Of a stretch of 64,000 bases of DNA, positions 26,386 through 34,899 are shown one piece after another. Origin of the DNA: Mycobacterium paraense (GTDB lineage: Bacteria > Actinomycetota > Actinomycetes > Mycobacteriales > Mycobacteriaceae); assembly GCF_002101815.1 (NCBI RefSeq), contig NZ_LQPM01000010.1:62001-126000 (forward strand), in the 5' to 3' direction. Below the pieces are notes generated by a model. It made no database searches and was not told the DNA's origin. It saw only the letters and a program-made list of their open reading frames with translations. Position numbers and translations under genes: made by a program. The first letter of the stretch is position 1; the number at the start of each line of letters is the position of its first letter.

Positions 26386-27039
26386 ATGAGTGCGATGCCC
26401 GAGGGCGCCGAGCCGCCCAGCCGTCTGGAACGGCGCAAACAGCGCACCAGGGCGGCCCTGATCGGCGCCGCCCAGCGGCTGATCGCCGAGGGAAAGGTCA
26501 ACGTGCCGGTCCTGGAGATCACCCGACTGGCCGACGTCGGGATGGGCTCTTTCTATAACCACTTCGACAGCAAGGAGCAATTGTTCGAGGCGGCGGTGGC
26601 CGACGTGCTCGACGCACACGGGGCCATGCTGGACCGGCTCACCGAGTCGATCGACGACCCCGCGGAAACGTTTGCCACCAGTTTTCGGCTGACCGGCCGC
26701 CTGTTTCGTCGCCGCCCGCAGGAAAGCGAGATTCTGTTGGCCAACGGGCCGGCGCTGCTGTCGTCCGATCGCGGCCTGGCGCCTCGGGCGCTGCGCGACA
26801 TCAGGGCGGGCGTCGAGGCCGGGAGATTCCGGGTCGACGACCCCGAACTGGCCCTGGCCATGGCGGGCGGCGCGCTGCTGGGGCTCGGAAAGCTGTTGCG
26901 TGACGATCCGGATCGCGACGACGCGCGCGCCGCCGACAGCGTCACCGAAAACGTGCTGCGCCTGTTCGGGCTCGGCGACGTCGAGGCGCGCGCGATCTGC
27001 CAGCGCCCCCTTCCCGACGACGCCTTCCCGACGTCTTAG
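26386..27039 (+). CDS. TetR regulator of the aromatic operon
   Basis: 217 residues. N-terminal helix-turn-helix about 20-65 (LERRKQRTRAALIGAAQRLIAEG, EITRLADVGMGSFYNHFDSKEQLFEAA); helical ligand domain after that. Divergent from the dioxygenase-hydrolase-monooxygenase operon with two matching palindromes between them, so it very probably represses both directions until an aromatic ligand binds. Its stop overlaps the end of the convergent cysteine-rich gene by four bases. Confidence 0.92.
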   Translation: MSAMPEGAEPPSRLERRKQRTRAALIGAAQRLIAEGKVNVPVLEITRLADVGMGSFYNHFDSKEQLFEAAVADVLDAHGAMLDRLTESIDDPAETFATSFRLTGRLFRRRPQESEILLANGPALLSSDRGLAPRALRDIRAGVEAGRFRVDDPELALAMAGGALLGLGKLLRDDPDRDDARAADSVTENVLRLFGLGDVEARAICQRPLPDDAFPTS

Positions 27040-27257
27040 CGGTTTCGCGTGTCGGTCGACCACACGTTCGCGCAGCCCGGACATTGCAGTTTGACCAGCG
27101 TCGCGCGGTTGCTCAGCAGGTACTGCCAGTGCGCGCCGCAGTTGCGGTGACTGCGGCAGTCGGAGCACTTGTTGCGGCCCCATCCGCAGTTCGGGCACGG
27201 CAGCCAGGCGCGGCGGGACGGGTCCGCGTGGGGATGAAACGGAAACCTCAACGGCAC
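27036..27257 (-). CDS. Small cysteine-rich zinc-ribbon protein
   Basis: 73 residues with eight cysteines in CPNC, KCSDC, NCGAH and QCPGC arrangements, consistent with two zinc knuckles, plus several Trp and His. GTG start at 27257 with GGAAGG upstream. An IdeR-like box lies 27 bases before the start. Short zinc-ribbon proteins of this kind bind RNA, DNA or protein; no specific function recognised. Confidence 0.72.
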   Translation of the reverse strand: MPLRFPFHPHADPSRRAWLPCPNCGWGRNKCSDCRSHRNCGAHWQYLLSNRATLVKLQCPGCANVWSTDTRNR

Positions 27258-27283
27258 GGTAAGTAAGCCTTCCTATGTATTGC

Positions 27284-27302
27284 TTAGGGTAGCCTACCCA
27301 CA
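27284..27302. promoter_or_regulatory. IdeR-box-like palindrome
   Basis: TTAGGGTAGCCTACCCACA agrees with 15 of 19 positions of the mycobacterial IdeR consensus TTAGGTTAGSCTAACCTAA and contains the perfect core GGGTAG-C-CTACCC. It sits where it would overlap the promoter of the cysteine-rich gene and is downstream of the stop of the leftward triple-Phd gene. Suggests iron-dependent repression. Confidence 0.55.
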
Positions 27303-27372
27303 TCGCGCCGCGCGAAACCGGCAGGTGCCACGAGGGAAAGCCGCGGCTCACGGCCACGCGATACCTGGGCCG

Positions 27373-27870
27373 TCAGGCCCCTTTGCAGGCGTCGGTCCCG
27401 CCGGCCGCCACGATGTGCGCGACCAGCTTCCCGCCGCGGCTGACCTCGATGGTCTGCCCCGCCGCGACCTTGTCGAAGTAGCGTCCCGCGCGCTTGCGCA
27501 GCTCATCGAGCTCGATCGGCCGCCCGGCGTCGGCCGGTCGCGAGAACGTCGTCGGGTCACCGGCCGACACGATCCTCGCCAGCAGCCTGCCGCCGCGCAC
27601 AACATAGATGGTCTCGCCGGCCGCGACCCGGTCAAAGCAGCGCCCGGCGCGGGTGCGCAGTTCCTCGAGTCCGACCCAGCCGCCGGCCTCGGGCGAGGGG
27701 GCCTTGCCGGACCGCGCCGGGATCGGGGCCACCCGCCAGTCGCCGACGGGCACGATGCGCGCCACCAACTTGCCACGGCGAACCACGTCGATCGCCTCCC
27801 CGGCGGTGACCCGCTCGAGATACGCACACGCGTCGCTCCGGAGTTGGCCCAGGCCAATCACTTCCGGCAT
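27373..27870 (-). CDS. Protein of three tandem Phd/YefM-like antitoxin units, no toxin partner
   Basis: 165 residues built of three copies of a roughly 39-residue unit at residues 5-43, 66-104 and 119-157. Each has the pattern L-x2-L-R-x3-A-x3-(F/L)-(E/D)-(R/K)-V-x-A-G-(E/Q)-x-I-x-V-x-R-x-G-(K/R)-L-(V/L)-A-(R/H)-I-V, the DNA-binding half of Phd/YefM antitoxins. The toxin-binding tail expected after such a unit is absent and no toxin gene lies beside it. ATG 27870 chosen for GGAG just upstream. May bind DNA as a self-contained multi-unit protein (inference). Confidence 0.75.
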   Translation of the reverse strand: MPEVIGLGQLRSDACAYLERVTAGEAIDVVRRGKLVARIVPVGDWRVAPIPARSGKAPSPEAGGWVGLEELRTRAGRCFDRVAAGETIYVVRGGRLLARIVSAGDPTTFSRPADAGRPIELDELRKRAGRYFDKVAAGQTIEVSRGGKLVAHIVAAGGTDACKGA

Positions 27871-27926
27871 TTCGCTCCGATCTCGGTAGGTCACCGGCGG
27901 CCGCGGCGCGGCACCCGGCCCATGCA

Positions 27927-27957
27927 ATTATATGACTGTACGTGCGGTCAGTGTCAA
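27927..27957 (-). promoter_or_regulatory. Consensus-like promoter with palindrome in the spacer
   Basis: On the minus strand TTGACA (27957-27952) and TATAAT (27932-27927) are separated by 19 bases and point to the triple-Phd gene, 57 bases ahead. The spacer 27933-27950, TGACTGTACGTGCGGTCA on the plus strand, is an imperfect palindrome (seven of nine pairs), an obvious place for a repressor. Confidence 0.65.
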
Positions 27958-28036
27958 ACTCGGCGGGGTAGCGCCCTGGACGGCTCGGGTAGCGGCGAAA
28001 AGCGCTGCCAATCAACGGTATTGAGCGCTCCGCGAA

Positions 28037-29587
28037 TCAGCGGGGCGGCGCCAGCATGTCCTTCCACCCGTCGTCGCCGGTCTTGGTCGAATTTTCGACC
28101 GCGTACTTGATGCCGTCGGGCCCGACCAGCGCCCCGCTCTGGGGGCTGTACACGGCGGCGGGGGGCCCGTTCGGGGTGTAGACGCAGGGGTTGGGCTGCT
28201 GCCCATTGCACTGGACCGTCCCCGAACCCGGCCGCTGCAGCGGATCGCTGACCGGGGGCGGCGTGCCCGCGACCCGGTCCGAGGGCGCCGGGTTGAGCCC
28301 GTTGTTGACCGACGGCGCCTGGATCACCTGGCCTGGCTTCACCGGTTGGTCGCAGCGCGCCGCCGGGGCCGGGCAGGTCAAGAGCTGGTTGGGATCGCCG
28401 TACCACGGGTTGGTGCCCAACGGGACGTACGGGTTAGGGTCGCGGCATTCCCGCGGCGTCGCGGCGCGTTTACCGGGAACGTCGACGCACGGCAGGTTAC
28501 GTGCCCCGCGCACGGCGTTTGCCGGGGTGTCTTGCGGGATCTTGCAATAGGTTCCGGACGGCATCGGCGCCAGGCTGGTATCCGCCGGAGACCGCCACTC
28601 GGCCGCCGGCAGGAACCCGGTCAGACACGGCGGCGGCTGGTTGATTGTCAGCGAGGTGCCCAGCGACGCGTACCCCGGGAAGGGGGCCGTCACCGTCTGG
28701 CCTTCCGAGGCGCCCTGGGGGTAGGAGACCAGCAATTGCTCGACGCCCTTGTGATAGCGCTTGAGCATGTCCAGCACGATCTCGAGGTTCGCCAATGTTT
28801 GCGGCAGCGACTCGCGGACGTCGCCGAACACCGCGTTGACCTGATCGGCGGTCGGCGCGCCCTGCATCAGAATGCTGCGCACGTGCTGGTCGTTTTCCGC
28901 GCTCTGCGCGGCCAGGACGTCGAGGTTGTGCGACCAGCGCTGGATCGAGTCTCCCGATGTGACCTGGCTGTCGATGATCGGCCCGGAGTTTTGGATGATG
29001 TCGTTGACATCGGAGATGTTGGTCTTGAAGTCGCCGGCGATCGCCTGGGTCGCATCGACCAGGCGCTGCAGGGCGGGGCCCAATCCGCCTACGGCTTGGG
29101 CTGTTTCGTCGAGCAGCGAGGCGATCTTGTCCTTGGGCAGCGCGGCCAGCCCGCGGTTGGCGGCATCCACCGCCGGGCCGATCTCGGTGGGCACGGTGCC
29201 GCGGGTGATGGTCTGTCCGGGCGCGAAGTACTTGCCCGGATTGCCGGTCGACACCAGGTCCAGATACTGCTCGCCGACCGCCGACACCGAATGCACGTTG
29301 GCCGAGGCGTCGATCGGGATCTTGTAGCGGTCGGCGATGCGCATCTGCACCCGCGCGCCCTTCTCGGTCGGCTCGACCGCGATGACCTTGCCGATGGTTT
29401 CACCGCGATAGGCCACGTTGGCCGTTTCGTACAGGCCGCCCGAGGAGGGCAGGTCCGCGTTCAGCGTGTACTGGCCGATCCCGGCCGCGGTGGGAATTTG
29501 CAGGTAGTAGCCGCCCAGCACCACCGCCGTGATCGCGGACAGGACGGCGAACATGACCAACTGACGCTTGATGAAGGGGGTCAGCAT
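28037..29587 (-). CDS. mceF: Mce family protein MceF
   Basis: 516 residues. One N-terminal membrane helix (about 8-28), MlaD/Mce domain to about residue 120 (ADLPSSGGLYETANVAYRGETIGKV), a helical needle-like part to about 300, then a long Pro-rich tail with eight cysteines, ending GPDGIKYAVENS...DDGWKDMLAPPR. Part of the secreted hexamer that carries lipids through the cell wall to the YrbE permease. Last gene of the operon; its ATG overlaps the mceE stop by seven bases. Confidence 0.95.
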   Translation of the reverse strand: MLTPFIKRQLVMFAVLSAITAVVLGGYYLQIPTAAGIGQYTLNADLPSSGGLYETANVAYRGETIGKVIAVEPTEKGARVQMRIADRYKIPIDASANVHSVSAVGEQYLDLVSTGNPGKYFAPGQTITRGTVPTEIGPAVDAANRGLAALPKDKIASLLDETAQAVGGLGPALQRLVDATQAIAGDFKTNISDVNDIIQNSGPIIDSQVTSGDSIQRWSHNLDVLAAQSAENDQHVRSILMQGAPTADQVNAVFGDVRESLPQTLANLEIVLDMLKRYHKGVEQLLVSYPQGASEGQTVTAPFPGYASLGTSLTINQPPPCLTGFLPAAEWRSPADTSLAPMPSGTYCKIPQDTPANAVRGARNLPCVDVPGKRAATPRECRDPNPYVPLGTNPWYGDPNQLLTCPAPAARCDQPVKPGQVIQAPSVNNGLNPAPSDRVAGTPPPVSDPLQRPGSGTVQCNGQQPNPCVYTPNGPPAAVYSPQSGALVGPDGIKYAVENSTKTGDDGWKDMLAPPR

Positions 29588-30750
29588 TGCCGGTCGGCCC
29601 TTTCCACCATCGGGCCACCCGGGGCGTCATTGGGGTTCGGCGTGTACCGGACGTCGGGAATCATCGTCTCGGGATCGCGACCCCACGACTGCTCGAGCGC
29701 GCGCAGCGTCCCGGAGAATCCCGTCCCGGTGAGGACCGCGTTGTCGACGGAGCTCATGGTCAGGTCCAGCGTCAGTGACAGGTTGAAGTAGTCGCCGCGG
29801 AACGCCTTGGGCACGGAGTCGATGTCGAACGGCCGGACGAGGATCAGCTTGAGCGCCCGGATCAAATACGGTGCGGCGCGGCCGAGTTCCCGCAACGGGC
29901 ACTGTAGCGCGAGCAGGTTTTCGTGGAGGTCGCCCCGGGATGCGGACAGGTATTGGTCCGCCACCTGGCTGAGCCGTCCCGTCGCGTCAACGGCGTTGAT
30001 CAGCAGGTTCTGCTTGTCGGCGAAATGCTTGAGCAGCGGCGGGAATTCGGTCAGGACCCGATCGAGAACGTCCGAGCGGGGGCCCACGTATGCCAGCAGC
30101 CGGTTGGTGGAGTCGATGGCGCGGGTGATGTCCTCGCGCTGCTCGTCGAGCCTGGCGGTGAAGGTGTCCAGCTTGCCCAGGAAGGCGCGAATCTGGTCGG
30201 CCCGCCCGTTGACGATGTTGTAGACCTCGTTCTGCAGCACTTCGAGGTTCGGGATGCCGCCCCCGCGCAGGATCATCGCGAGGCTGGCCAAGGTCTGCTC
30301 CGTCGTGGGATACGCCGACGCGTTGCTCAGCGGGATGGTGTCGCCGTCCCTCAGCAGCTGCGGGGACGGATTGGGCGGCGCCGCCAGCTCGATGTGCTGC
30401 GAGCCCAGCAGGCTGGTCTGCCCGATCTTGGCGGTCGCGTTCTTGGGTAACTTGACGCCCTTGTCCAGACGCAGCGTCAGCGTGGCGATCCAGTTCTTCA
30501 GGCTGATCGCGCGCACCGTGCCGACGAACACGTCGGCCACCCGCACCCGGCTGTTGTCGTTGAGGGCCAGCGTGTCGGGCATCTGCACGTAGATCGTGTA
30601 GTTGCCGGGCCCGCTGCCGGGGCCGCCGGGCATCGGCACGTTCGCGATGCCGTGCCACTTCGCGCACGACGTCAGCGCCACCGCCGCCGCCAGGAGCGCC
30701 AGCGCCTGCCGCGCCCGGTAGCGGAATCGAATGATCAAGGCGCGCATCAT
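29581..30750 (-). CDS. mceE: Mce lipoprotein MceE (LprK type)
   Basis: 389 residues. Signal peptide with lipobox ALTSC, as expected for the lipid-anchored member of every Mce set. Mce domain about 45-130 (YTIYVQMPDTLALNDNSRVRVADVFVGTV), then helical region (DTFTARLDEQREDITRAIDSTNRLL). Start 30750 overlaps the mceD stop (ATGA). Function in lipid import as for the other Mce subunits. Confidence 0.95.
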   Translation of the reverse strand: MMRALIIRFRYRARQALALLAAAVALTSCAKWHGIANVPMPGGPGSGPGNYTIYVQMPDTLALNDNSRVRVADVFVGTVRAISLKNWIATLTLRLDKGVKLPKNATAKIGQTSLLGSQHIELAAPPNPSPQLLRDGDTIPLSNASAYPTTEQTLASLAMILRGGGIPNLEVLQNEVYNIVNGRADQIRAFLGKLDTFTARLDEQREDITRAIDSTNRLLAYVGPRSDVLDRVLTEFPPLLKHFADKQNLLINAVDATGRLSQVADQYLSASRGDLHENLLALQCPLRELGRAAPYLIRALKLILVRPFDIDSVPKAFRGDYFNLSLTLDLTMSSVDNAVLTGTGFSGTLRALEQSWGRDPETMIPDVRYTPNPNDAPGGPMVERADRQC

Positions 30751-32306
30751 GATCCCGCTCCCGCCACCGCGGCCTGCGCGGGCGTCGGTGGGACCGGTCC
30801 GGGGAGCACGCCCGGTCCCGGTGGCGGCGGCGGGATCGGCACCTGCGGTGCCTGCACGCCGATCGGGGGCAACACGGGGTTCTCGTCGTAGGCGTTCGGC
30901 GGTCCCGGCGGCGTCTGCAATCCCGCCGGCGGCGGTGCGGCGTCGGGGCCGCCCATCAACTCGGCCAGCGAGTCGGGGGTCAACAGGCCGCCGGTGATCG
31001 GTCCCACCTGGGTGCCCTGCATGCCCGGCGCAGTGACCCAGCCGGGCTGGGTGTTGCGGTGCGATAACGGGGTGTCGGGCACCCAGATCCCCGGCACCGT
31101 GGTGTCCTTGTACCCGTTCGGCGGCTGCAGCCGGGGCTCGGAGTAGGCGACTTCCTTCGGCAGGGTCTCGGCCGTGCTGAACAGGTTCAGCCCGAACGGC
31201 AGATAGTTGAACTTGATCGCGTCGAGGACCGGCGCGAGGTACTGGGCACACAGTTCGGCCGAGTCTTGGTAGCCCAGCCGGCTGCCGGCCTGAATCATGC
31301 TGCAGACGAACTGCATTGGGTTCGCGAAGTTCGGGATCGCCGGGATGGACATGACCGCGCCGTGCGACGGGTGGTAAATCTGGCTGAGGTTCGTCTCCAG
31401 CGTCGGCAGCACGTGCAGCGCGGTTTCCAAACCGTTCAGCGGATCGGGTTGGACCAGGGTGGTGGTCAGGTTGGCGAGATTGTCGACGTCGTGCGCGAAC
31501 ACCTCCCGGTTCTTGTCCAGGAACGGGCGCAGGGTGGACAGCAGGCCTTCGAATTGCTGTAACGCGTTGGCGAGGTCCCGGTCGGAACCGGTCAACTCGT
31601 CGGTGAACTGGGCCAGGTTCGCGTTCAGCGCGACGAACTGCTGGTCGTCTTTGTGCAGGGCGTTGACGAACTGCGCCAGGCTGCGCACCACCGCGAAGAA
31701 GTCGCCGCGACCCTCGTTGAGCGCGGTCAACGCCCGCGACAGGCTGTTCAGAGTGGTGTTGATCTGCTTGCCCTTGCCCGCCAGCCCGTCCGCGAACGAC
31801 TCGATGGCCTCACCGAACGGGCCCTTGGGCTGCTCGGGGGTCGGTCCGAGTTTGTCGATGACGTTGGCGACGCTTTCGCGCAGCTGGTCCCACTCCGTCG
31901 GCACCTGCGTGCGCTCGATGGGAATCACCGCGTTGTCGGCCATCACCGGGCCACCCCGGTAGGGCGGCTCCAACTGAATGTTGCGCGATGCCACCAGCGT
32001 TGGGTTCACGATCACGGCGGACGCGTTGGCGGGGACCTTGTACTTGTTGTCGTAGTGGAAGGTGACCTTCATCTTGTCGCCGGCCGGCTCGATCTTGTCG
32101 ACCGCACCCACGCGAACGCCCATGATCTGGACCTTGTCGCCGGCGTAGAGCGCGTTCGCCGACGGGAAGTAAGCGACCACGGTGTTGGTGGTGAAGTTGT
32201 TGTACAGCCGCAACCCGACGAACCCCGCGACAAGAGCCAGCGCGACGATCACCGCCCCGATCACCCGCCGGGACCGCGGGTTGCGAAAACCAAAGGCGGT
32301 GCTCAA
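30747..32306 (-). CDS. mceD: Mce family protein MceD
   Basis: 519 residues from TTG 32306, which overlaps the mceC stop (TTGA); no ATG or GTG is near. N-terminal helix VIGAVIVALALVAGFVGL, Mce domain (VVAYFPSANALYAGDKVQIMGVRVGAV), helical segment, then a C-terminal tail of about 100 residues very rich in Pro and Gly. Cell-wall lipid transport subunit. Confidence 0.94.
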   Translation of the reverse strand: MSTAFGFRNPRSRRVIGAVIVALALVAGFVGLRLYNNFTTNTVVAYFPSANALYAGDKVQIMGVRVGAVDKIEPAGDKMKVTFHYDNKYKVPANASAVIVNPTLVASRNIQLEPPYRGGPVMADNAVIPIERTQVPTEWDQLRESVANVIDKLGPTPEQPKGPFGEAIESFADGLAGKGKQINTTLNSLSRALTALNEGRGDFFAVVRSLAQFVNALHKDDQQFVALNANLAQFTDELTGSDRDLANALQQFEGLLSTLRPFLDKNREVFAHDVDNLANLTTTLVQPDPLNGLETALHVLPTLETNLSQIYHPSHGAVMSIPAIPNFANPMQFVCSMIQAGSRLGYQDSAELCAQYLAPVLDAIKFNYLPFGLNLFSTAETLPKEVAYSEPRLQPPNGYKDTTVPGIWVPDTPLSHRNTQPGWVTAPGMQGTQVGPITGGLLTPDSLAELMGGPDAAPPPAGLQTPPGPPNAYDENPVLPPIGVQAPQVPIPPPPPGPGVLPGPVPPTPAQAAVAGAGS

Positions 32307-33862
32307 TTCTGGCTACCTCCCGCTGCGCCGCTTCCTCCCGTGCCACCCGGCGTGATGAACGGGGCCGGCAGCTGCTGGCCGGGTCCCGGGGGCGCGGGCG
32401 GCCCCGGTGGCAGCCCGGGTGCGAATGCCGACGGTGGCGGGACGGGGCCGGCTGGTTGCAGGTTCTCGGTGCGCGCGCCCGGCGGCGCCTGGGTGGGCAG
32501 CGGCACCGGGGTGCCCGGCACATCCGGCGGCGGCGCGCCCGGCCGCCCGGCGATCGCGATCCCCGGTGTCGGCGGTAGGCCATTCGGGTTCGGCGGCGAC
32601 GCATCGACGTCGACCGGTGCGGGGAAGCTGCCGCCGAACGGTCCGATGTCGATGCCCGCGCACGGCAACGGGTTCCACGGCCGCGGTGCCGCGCCGGCGG
32701 GCGGGGTGTACGAACACGCCGTGCCCGGCGGGACCGCCGGACCCGGATGATCCGGCGTGCCTTCCAGCACCGGCGGCGCCGGCGGCGGCGCGCCGTTGGG
32801 GAACCGGGTGCCGTTCGGGTCGGGCCAGCGGAACTCGGGCAGGCCGGCGCTGCGCCAGAAGTCCTCGGGATCGATGCCGCGCTTCTTGAAGGCGGCGTCG
32901 ACGAACGGCTGCAGGATCCAGTACGGCAGCAGGTTGGAAAGGACGATCTTGAAGTAGGGTCCCGACGCGACGGATTCACCGAGCGATGCGGCGAATTGGC
33001 TGACGTACGTGAGGGTCTGGGCCAGGTCGTCTTTGCGTGCCACCAGCACGTCGCTGATGGCGCGTAACTGCTCGAGCACCGGGTTGAGGTTCGGGTTGTC
33101 GTTGATGAAGCCCTGCACCTGCGCCGAAAACGCGGAAACGTTCTGCAGCAGGGCGGAAATCGCGCGAGCGCGTTCGTTGAACGCCACCAGCAATGTCTTC
33201 GCGTTGACCAGGAGCCGGTTGATCTGCTCGCTGCGGTCGCCGAGCACGCTGGCGACCTGATGGGCTTGGGCGAGCAGGTGTTTGATCTGCTCGTCGCGCT
33301 TGCCGATCGTGTCGGAGAATCTGGCCAGGCCGTCGAGGGTGGCGCTCAGGTGCGGGTAGGTCTGGTCGACGGTCTGCGACAGGACGTTCAGCGACCGCTT
33401 GACCGTGTCGATGTCCCAGCCCGCGGCGGCCCTGGTGATGTCGAAGTTCGCGTCGTAGAGCTGGTAGGGGGTGGTGCTTTGGCTCAGCGGCAGGACGCCC
33501 CTCGGCCGCAACGTCTGGTTTCCGCGCGGCTCGATCTCGAGCACCTTCTTGCCCAGGATGGTGTCGGTCTTGATCGCGAGCCGGCTTTCGGTGCCAATGG
33601 TGTTGGGGCCGAGGGAAAACTTGATGAGGACGTGGTCGCCGTCGATGTCGAGCCCCTCCACCTTGCCGACGTTCACGCCGGAGATCCGCACCTTGTCGCC
33701 CTTGTTCAGTTGACCGGTGTCGGTGAACTGCCCGTAGTAGCTCGGAGTGGCGAACAGCATCGGAACGCTGGTGAAGCTTTGTCCGACGACGACCGCGAGC
33801 ACCAGCACGGTGATGCCCATCAGCCCGACACGACCGCGGTTGAATTCCGTCAGGGTTCTCAT
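32303..33862 (-). CDS. mceC: Mce family protein MceC
   Basis: 519 residues. ATG 33862 overlaps the mceB stop (ATGA). Helix GLMGITVLVLAVVVG, Mce domain (YYGQFTDTGQLNKGDKVRISGVNVGKV), helical needle segment to about residue 300, then a tail of about 170 residues rich in Pro, Gly and Ala that is probably disordered in the cell wall. Same role as the other Mce subunits. Confidence 0.95.
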   Translation of the reverse strand: MRTLTEFNRGRVGLMGITVLVLAVVVGQSFTSVPMLFATPSYYGQFTDTGQLNKGDKVRISGVNVGKVEGLDIDGDHVLIKFSLGPNTIGTESRLAIKTDTILGKKVLEIEPRGNQTLRPRGVLPLSQSTTPYQLYDANFDITRAAAGWDIDTVKRSLNVLSQTVDQTYPHLSATLDGLARFSDTIGKRDEQIKHLLAQAHQVASVLGDRSEQINRLLVNAKTLLVAFNERARAISALLQNVSAFSAQVQGFINDNPNLNPVLEQLRAISDVLVARKDDLAQTLTYVSQFAASLGESVASGPYFKIVLSNLLPYWILQPFVDAAFKKRGIDPEDFWRSAGLPEFRWPDPNGTRFPNGAPPPAPPVLEGTPDHPGPAVPPGTACSYTPPAGAAPRPWNPLPCAGIDIGPFGGSFPAPVDVDASPPNPNGLPPTPGIAIAGRPGAPPPDVPGTPVPLPTQAPPGARTENLQPAGPVPPPSAFAPGLPPGPPAPPGPGQQLPAPFITPGGTGGSGAAGGSQN

Positions 33863-34899
33863 TGCGGCGTGCACCTACCCGTGGGCTGCTGCCAGATCCG
33901 GACCGTGCGGACCGGGCCGCCCGCCTGCAGCCCGTTCCACTTGATCGTGAGGTCGCAGACGTAGAAGTTCACCCAGTCTCCGTAGAGCCCGATGCTGCGT
34001 CCGATCAGATTGAGCGCGGTCGGCGTCTTGTGGATCAGGTCGCTGAGTTGATCGCGTTGGTCGACGAGCGGCTGCTGGAGGGCCTGCAGGTAGTTGATCG
34101 CCTTGTGCAGCAGCGCGCGGTTGTCCGACAGCAGGTCGGCCACCGTTCCCGCGGCGTCGCTGATGTGCGCGGTGCCGGCGGCCAGCGGGTCGGCGTGGTT
34201 TTGCAGCCCGGTGATCAGCTTCTCGAAGTTGTCGACGGTCTGGTCGAACTCCTTGCGATGCCGAACCGTGGTGTCCAGCACGGTGTTTAAGTTCTTGACC
34301 ACCTCGCCGATCGCCTGGTCGCGTTCGGCGATGTGCGCCGTCAATTGCGCGGTCTGGTCGAGGATGTCGTTGATGGTGCCGCCCTGACCCTGAAACACCG
34401 TGATGAGCGCCGATGCGATGGTGTTGACCTTTTCCGGATCGAGGGCGCGGAACAGCGGCTTGAAACCACCGATCAGGGCGTCGAGATCCAGCGCCGGTGC
34501 GGTGCGCGGCAACGGGATGAAGCCACCCGGCGGCAGCACCCGGTCGGCGCCCTCGCCCTCGCCGCGTTTGAGTTCGAGGTAGCGGTCGGCGAACAGGTTG
34601 AGGTAGCGGATCTGCGCGGTCGTCGACTGGTAGAGCGTTATCGAGCGGTCGACGTCGAACTTCACCACCGCCTTGCGGCCCCCGTCGACCAGTTGCACCG
34701 CTTTGACCTTGCCGACCTCCACCCCGGACGCCCGGACGAATTGGCCGTTTTTCAGCCCGCTGGCGTTGTCGAACTCCGCCGAATAGCTGTTGGTGCTGTT
34801 GAAGCGCATCTGGGCGAACACGACGACGATCGACACGGTGATGAGGAACAGCACCAGCGAGACGATGCCGAGCTTGATAGCGGACCCGGTGATTTTCAT
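33859..34899 (-). CDS. mceB: Mce family protein MceB
   Basis: 346 residues, the shortest Mce subunit, as usual for MceB. ATG 34899 overlaps the mceA stop. Helix LGIVSLVLFLITVSIVVVFA, Mce domain (YSAEFDNASGLKNGQFVRASGVEVGKV), helical region, and a short Cys-containing C-terminus (YVCDLTIKWNGLQ). Confidence 0.95.
   Translation of the reverse strand: MKITGSAIKLGIVSLVLFLITVSIVVVFAQMRFNSTNSYSAEFDNASGLKNGQFVRASGVEVGKVKAVQLVDGGRKAVVKFDVDRSITLYQSTTAQIRYLNLFADRYLELKRGEGEGADRVLPPGGFIPLPRTAPALDLDALIGGFKPLFRALDPEKVNTIASALITVFQGQGGTINDILDQTAQLTAHIAERDQAIGEVVKNLNTVLDTTVRHRKEFDQTVDNFEKLITGLQNHADPLAAGTAHISDAAGTVADLLSDNRALLHKAINYLQALQQPLVDQRDQLSDLIHKTPTALNLIGRSIGLYGDWVNFYVCDLTIKWNGLQAGGPVRTVRIWQQPTGRCTPQ

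Noticed and set aside
28346..29791. 481-codon plus-strand frame
   Set aside because: Antisense to mceF and mceE; no recognisable domain.
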